From the NCBI GenBank assembly GCA_019313735.1, contig JAFDAR010000025.1, forward strand, positions 1-9,134: a DNA stretch of 9,134 nt. Reading direction: 5' to 3'. Positions 7,059-9,134 of the stretch are shown in pieces. Each line of letters opens with the position of its first letter. Positions within the stretch are counted from its first letter, which is position 1. The notes beneath the pieces were generated by a model, which saw nothing but the letters and a program-made list of their open reading frames with translations, was not told where the DNA came from and did no database searches. A program made the translations under genes and the position numbers. The stretch comes from Deltaproteobacteria bacterium. GTDB lineage: Bacteria > Desulfobacterota > Syntrophia > Syntrophales > UBA2210.

Positions 7059-7496
7059 ATGGTTAACAAAGTTATATTGATTGGAAGACTGGGAGCGGAC
7101 CCGGAGGTAAGATACACCCAGGATGGTACCATGGTAACCAATTTTAACCTGGCCACTGATGAACAATGGAAGGATAAGAACGGGGAAAAGGTTCAGAAAA
7201 CAGAGTGGCACAGGATCGTCACTTTCAGAAAACTGGCGGAGATCTGCGGCAGCTATCTGGCCAAGGGAAGGCTGGTCTATATAGAGGGCCGGATTCAAAC
7301 AAGGACTTGGGATGATAAGGATGGTAACAAACGTTACACCACAGAGATAGTTGCCTCCAACATGCAGATGCTGGAAAGGAAGGAACAGGTCCCGACGGGT
7401 CGGGACTATCAATCGAATGGACAGGCGGAAAAACAGGGTAATGGGACCTCATCCCCTGCGGGATCGGCGATATCTGAAGATGATGTTCCCTTTTAA
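7059..7496 (+). CDS. ssb: Single-stranded DNA-binding protein SSB
   Basis: Binds single-stranded DNA during replication, repair and recombination, and recruits partner proteins through its tail. The 145 residues comprise an OB fold (about 1-106) opening with NKVILIGRLGADPEVRYT, containing WHRIVTFRKLAEICGSYLAKG (50-70) and the aromatic residues W50, Y74 and W84, then a flexible polar linker (107-138) and the acidic tip SEDDVPF, the partner-docking peptide. The ATG is set by AGAGGGGGA five bases upstream. It stands alone on the plus strand, divergent from uppP and convergent with tatA. Residues 111-116 (VPTGRD) are encoded exactly by an 18-base palindrome, which looks like a small in-frame insertion in the linker. 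Confidence 0.97.
   Translation: MVNKVILIGRLGADPEVRYTQDGTMVTNFNLATDEQWKDKNGEKVQKTEWHRIVTFRKLAEICGSYLAKGRLVYIEGRIQTRTWDDKDGNKRYTTEIVASNMQMLERKEQVPTGRDYQSNGQAEKQGNGTSSPAGSAISEDDVPF
7389..7406. repeat. 8-2-8 palindrome inside ssb
   Basis: GTCCCGAC and GTCGGGAC flank a GG centre, a perfect inverted repeat. It has the same design as the copy at 6882-6899, but the outer pair and the eighth pair are G-C instead of A-T on both arms, so pairing is kept by matched changes. It spans six whole codons of the SSB linker. Confidence 0.65.
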
Positions 7497-7542
7497 CGGG
7501 TTTAATTCCCCGGAGCTTACCAGGTCAATAATGACAAAATGA

Positions 7543-7566
7543 CACTCCGCGTTCCGCCGCGGGGTG
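7543..7566 (+). terminator. Possible terminator of ssb
   Basis: CACTCCGCG (7543-7551) pairs with CGCGGGGTG (7558-7566), with one T-G wobble, around loop TTCCGC. It is followed by the moderately T-rich GTTTAGTT. It is placed 47 bases after the ssb stop. The stem is GC-rich but the T-tract is weak. Confidence 0.45.
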
Positions 7567-7576
7567 GTTTAGTTAT

Positions 7577-7650
7577 AGCCGTTCACGGTCTGCAATTACC
7601 GGTTCACGGTTGAAAAAACAGGGGACTGTGAACCGACAGCCGTCAACGGT
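7577..7650. repeat. TTCACGG-type inverted/direct repeat cluster in the ssb/tatA gap
   Basis: CGGTTCACGGT (7600-7610) and ACTGTGAACCG (7625-7635) form an inverted repeat with one mismatch. Outside them AGCCGTTCACGG (7578-7589) and AGCCGTCAACGG (7638-7649) are near-identical, and each is itself semi-palindromic. On the tatA strand a short ACAG-TCCC-CTGT stem followed by T6 lies inside and could be a weak tatA terminator. The layout recalls the larger element at 3539-3750, but with TTCACGG units in place of TTCAAGG. Confidence 0.5.
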
Positions 7651-7655
7651 TGTGC

Positions 7656-7847
7656 TTATTTTTTATCATCATTGATCTTCCTGTGATCTTCGGTGTTTTC
7701 TACCTCATCGGTGTCCTGGAAAGACTTCTTAAAATTTTTAATACCCTTGCCTATGGCTCCCCCTATTTCAGGAAGCTTTCCAGCGCCAAAGATAATAAGG
7801 ATAATCACCAGGATAATCAACAACTCGGGCATGCCTATTCCAAACAT
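7656..7847 (-). CDS. tatA: Twin-arginine translocase subunit TatA
   Basis: Small membrane protein that oligomerises to let folded, twin-arginine-signal proteins cross the inner membrane. The 63 residues show a short extracytoplasmic N-terminus (MFGIGMPEL), one membrane helix (about 7-20), the FGAGKLPEIG hinge (20-29), an amphipathic helix (about 29-43) and a charged tail rich in D, E and K. A longer frame begins at GTG 7868, but GAGGTGA lies seven bases before the ATG at 7847, so 7847 is the start. No tatB or tatC is next to it; they must be elsewhere. It lies downstream of rodZ in the same direction with its own likely promoter. TatA and TatE/TatB are hard to tell apart on sequence; the short tail favours TatA. 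Confidence 0.9.
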   Translation of the reverse strand: MFGIGMPELLIILVIILIIFGAGKLPEIGGAIGKGIKNFKKSFQDTDEVENTEDHRKINDDKK

Positions 7848-7909
7848 ACTTGACTCACCTCTTGACACAGAGCGCCTTAAGCCCTGTCTTTTAGTTTTTT
7901 GAAACCCTC

Positions 7910-7925
7910 TCCCGATAAACCGGGA
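7910..7925. repeat. 8-2-8 palindrome, degenerate copy in the tatA leader
   Basis: TCCCGAT-AA-ACCGGGA has one A-C mismatch on the plus strand. On the minus strand, the sense of tatA, that mismatch becomes a G-U wobble, so the hairpin forms in the tatA leader RNA. Confidence 0.5.
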
Positions 7926-7948
7926 CTTCCAATGGTCTCTTTTTTTTG

Positions 7949-7977
7949 AGATTAGGTTATAAGGTTGTCCTTGTCAA
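7949..7977 (-). promoter_or_regulatory. Candidate promoter for tatA
   Basis: On the minus strand a perfect TTGACA (7972-7977) lies 17 bases before TAATCT (7949-7954; 3/6). It starts just past the rodZ stop and gives a leader of about 95 bases. That leader holds an A8 stretch flanked by TCTC/GAGA, the palindrome at 7910-7925 and another weak stem at 7867-7887. Confidence 0.4.
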
Positions 7978-7985
7978 TACCTGTT

Positions 7986-8942
7986 TCACATATCCGCCGG
8001 CAGTGTCAGGCGTACAACCTCCCCGTGCTTCCCTATAATGCCGAGTAGCTTTCCCTGAAAACTGAGATCAACACCCCCGGCATTGCCAATGATCAGACCA
8101 AATTTCTCCGATGCCTTTTCTGTAATCCGCTCTCCCGGCCTTAACATGACTTCAAATGGAGGCTCTTCATCCCGGTTTATCCGCATCCAGGTCAATTCCG
8201 ATGCTTTTATTACAAGTGTATAATGCCTCTCTACCACGGCTACAGCCTTGTTGGGAACAGCTTCTTTCTCCAGCTGATCATCTTTAATATTTGACTGTTC
8301 ATTTTTGATCACCGGACCTGTGCCTTTTATGTCATCCGCATCGGAAATGTCTGCTGATCCCGATAAATCGAAACTTTCCGTCTCCAGCGTTTTACCACCT
8401 TCCGCAGTGGCAATGCCATCTTTCCCCGGTGCTTGCACATCCCCGGAGCGATCTTGAAGATCCCCGGAATTTTCAATCTCCCCAACAGGCGCCCGTTCTT
8501 TCATTTCCCGACTGTCGTCTTTATTCCATTGATAGAGGTAGAAAAATCCCATGAGCGCTATCACACATGATACGATTGTCAGCCAGACCCAGAATTCTGT
8601 GTAACTCTTTTTCTCTGCGAGTCTCTTTAATATCTCATTCTTGTCTTCACCTGGTTCCAGACTCTCCAGATATTTATCATAAAGTGAGAGTATCTCTTCG
8701 CTATCAATGTCAACTGTCCTGGCGTACGCGCTGATAAAGGCCCTGGCATATATCGGATCTGGAAGCAGTTCAAATTTTTGTTCTTCGATAGCCTTAAGAT
8801 TTGAAAGCCCCACTTTTGTGGAGGAAGATACATCACTTAAGGTAAGACCCCTGGACTCTCTGATCGCCTTCAGATCAAAAACAGGGTTTTCCAAACTGAC
8901 ATCCATTTCTTTCAAGTCAATGTTATTTTCCTTCTTATTCAT
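7986..8942 (-). CDS. rodZ: RodZ-like cytoskeletal membrane protein (HTH + TM + DUF4115)
   Basis: Bitopic inner-membrane protein that ties MreB filaments to the wall-elongation machinery in rod-shaped cells. Numbered from the TTG at 8993 (335 residues): helix-turn-helix of the Cro/cI type (about 38-105, with LKAIRESRGLTLSDVSSSTKVGLSNLKAIEEQ and PDPIYARAFISAYAR), membrane helix FWVWLTIVSCVIALMGFFYLY (134-154), a long acidic linker (155-255), and a periplasmic beta domain (256-335, DUF4115-like: SELTWMRINRD...LRPGERITEKASEKFGLIIGNAGGVDL). Possible starts are TTG 8993, ATG 8990 and ATG 8942. I chose 8942 because the family does not need the first 17 residues and a -10-like TAAAAT lies at 8981-8986; ribosome sites are weak for all. 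The linker has a small duplication, SGDLQDRSGDVQ (177-187), and short palindrome fragments. Its upstream side abuts an insertion sequence. Confidence 0.88.
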   Translation of the reverse strand: MNKKENNIDLKEMDVSLENPVFDLKAIRESRGLTLSDVSSSTKVGLSNLKAIEEQKFELLPDPIYARAFISAYARTVDIDSEEILSLYDKYLESLEPGEDKNEILKRLAEKKSYTEFWVWLTIVSCVIALMGFFYLYQWNKDDSREMKERAPVGEIENSGDLQDRSGDVQAPGKDGIATAEGGKTLETESFDLSGSADISDADDIKGTGPVIKNEQSNIKDDQLEKEAVPNKAVAVVERHYTLVIKASELTWMRINRDEEPPFEVMLRPGERITEKASEKFGLIIGNAGGVDLSFQGKLLGIIGKHGEVVRLTLPADM

Positions 8943-8980
8943 AGCAGCCTGTACGCCAATTCCTTCAAAAATATCAGAAT

Positions 8981-9009
8981 ATTTTATCATCAATCCACAC
9001 GTGAAGCAA
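8981..9009 (-). promoter_or_regulatory. Candidate promoter for rodZ
   Basis: On the minus strand TTGCTT (9004-9009; 3/6) and TAAAAT (8981-8986; 5/6) are 17 bases apart. A start near 8975 would exclude the TTG/ATG at 8993/8990 and leave about 33 bases before the ATG at 8942. It lies between rodZ and the first insertion-sequence repeat, so it may be native or created by the insertion. Confidence 0.35.
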
Positions 9010-9031
9010 CAGAATTTGTTTCGGTGTCAGA

Positions 9032-9073
9032 AGCAAGTAATCTGTCCGGAGTTGTAGCACGTAATCTGTCCGG
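9032..9073. mobile_element. Left end of an insertion sequence: two subterminal direct repeats
   Basis: AGCAAGTAATCTGTCCGG (9032-9049) and AGCACGTAATCTGTCCGG (9056-9073) differ at one of 18 positions and start exactly 24 bases apart. They sit just before a transposase start, as expected for subterminal transposase-binding repeats. The exact outer tip is not determinable because the other end is outside the window; it should lie between about 9010 and 9032. GAAGCAA occurs at 9003-9009 and again at 9030-9036. Confidence 0.6.
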
Positions 9074-9075
9074 TT

Positions 9076-9099
9076 TATAATGGTCACCGGGAGGTGGCC
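9076..9099 (+). promoter_or_regulatory. Transposase -10 box and ribosome binding site
   Basis: A perfect TATAAT is at 9076-9081, with TTGTAG (9052-9057; weak -35) 18 bases before it. GGGAGGTG follows at 9089-9096, four bases before the ATG at 9101. If the -10 is used, the transcript begins close to the ribosome site, so the leader is very short. Confidence 0.45.
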
Positions 9100-9100
9100 A

Positions 9101-9134
9101 ATGAGATGGACAGAGACATTACAGGAGATCCGGA
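9101..9134 (+). CDS. Transposase, N-terminal fragment (cut by window end), probably ISNCY/IS1202-like
   Basis: Only 11 codons are visible, MRWTETLQEIR, cut off by the window edge and not by mutation. The strong ribosome site GGGAGGTG four bases upstream and the paired subterminal repeats support a real start. From memory, this N-terminus resembles helix-turn-helix DDE transposases labelled ISNCY family (IS1202 group), but eleven residues cannot prove it. The gene is divergent from rodZ. Confidence 0.5.
   Translation, partial: MRWTETLQEIR

Noticed and set aside
7032..7412. Minus-strand open frame of 126 codons
   Set aside because: Antisense to ssb, whose plus-strand protein is unmistakable.
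8415..8465. Repeated ATCCCCGGA in rodZ as a mobile repeat
   Set aside because: Explained by the short SGDxQ duplication in the disordered linker; too short to claim a separate element.
9101..9134. GGACAGAGACATTAC as a third, inverted copy of the IS subterminal repeat
   Set aside because: It matches only with a three-base insertion and lies in the transposase reading frame; chance is a sufficient explanation.

Overview
The window looks like a piece of chromosome from a diderm (Gram-negative) bacterium. An anaerobic or facultative member of the Desulfobacterota/"Deltaproteobacteria" or a nearby phylum fits best. This rests on the mix of genes (UbiE/MenG, a short-linker FtsK, UppP, TatA, RodZ), moderate GC, several TTG starts, and intergenic repeats built from TTCAAGG- and TTCACGG-like units. 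The taxonomic guess is inference from general familiarity; no search was run.

Layout from left to right. A quinone C-methyltransferase gene (ubiE/menE-type naming; + strand, about 42-752) runs tail to tail into an aspartate kinase gene. The aspartate kinase overlaps the upstream rimO by an ATGA on the minus strand (764-3477). A 305-base gap follows. It holds a roughly 212-bp element with imperfect 36-bp inverted termini and internal hairpins, plus a separate perfect hairpin just beyond the end of ftsK. Then come ftsK (3783-5987/5993) and uppP (6018-6842), a minus-strand pair 24 bases apart that is probably one transcript. A 216-base divergent region (6843-7058) carries two back-to-back sigma70-like promoters with a perfect palindrome midway between them. 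It is followed by ssb on the plus strand (7059-7496), a convergent gap rich in repeats, and tatA and rodZ on the minus strand (7656-7847; 7986-about 8942). The last about 100 bases are the left end of an insertion sequence: two near-identical 18-bp subterminal repeats, a TATAAT box, a strong ribosome binding site and the first 11 codons of a transposase.

Functionally this is a housekeeping region centred on envelope growth and chromosome handling. UppP recycles the lipid carrier for peptidoglycan, RodZ links the rod-shape machinery to the membrane, FtsK moves chromosome DNA through the septum, SSB protects single strands, and TatA forms the twin-arginine export pore. RimO modifies ribosomal protein S12, and the aspartate kinase feeds lysine/threonine/methionine (and diaminopimelate for the wall). 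FtsK, RodZ and RimO often lie near one another in other bacteria, so this is probably a rearranged version of that neighbourhood.

I found no convincing new protein system. The unexplained material is in the non-coding DNA: a MITE-like structured element, a dispersed family of 8-2-8 palindromes (ATCCCGAT-AA-ATCGGGAT type) with full or half copies in five or six places, some inside genes, and the symmetric palindrome in the uppP/ssb divergent promoter.
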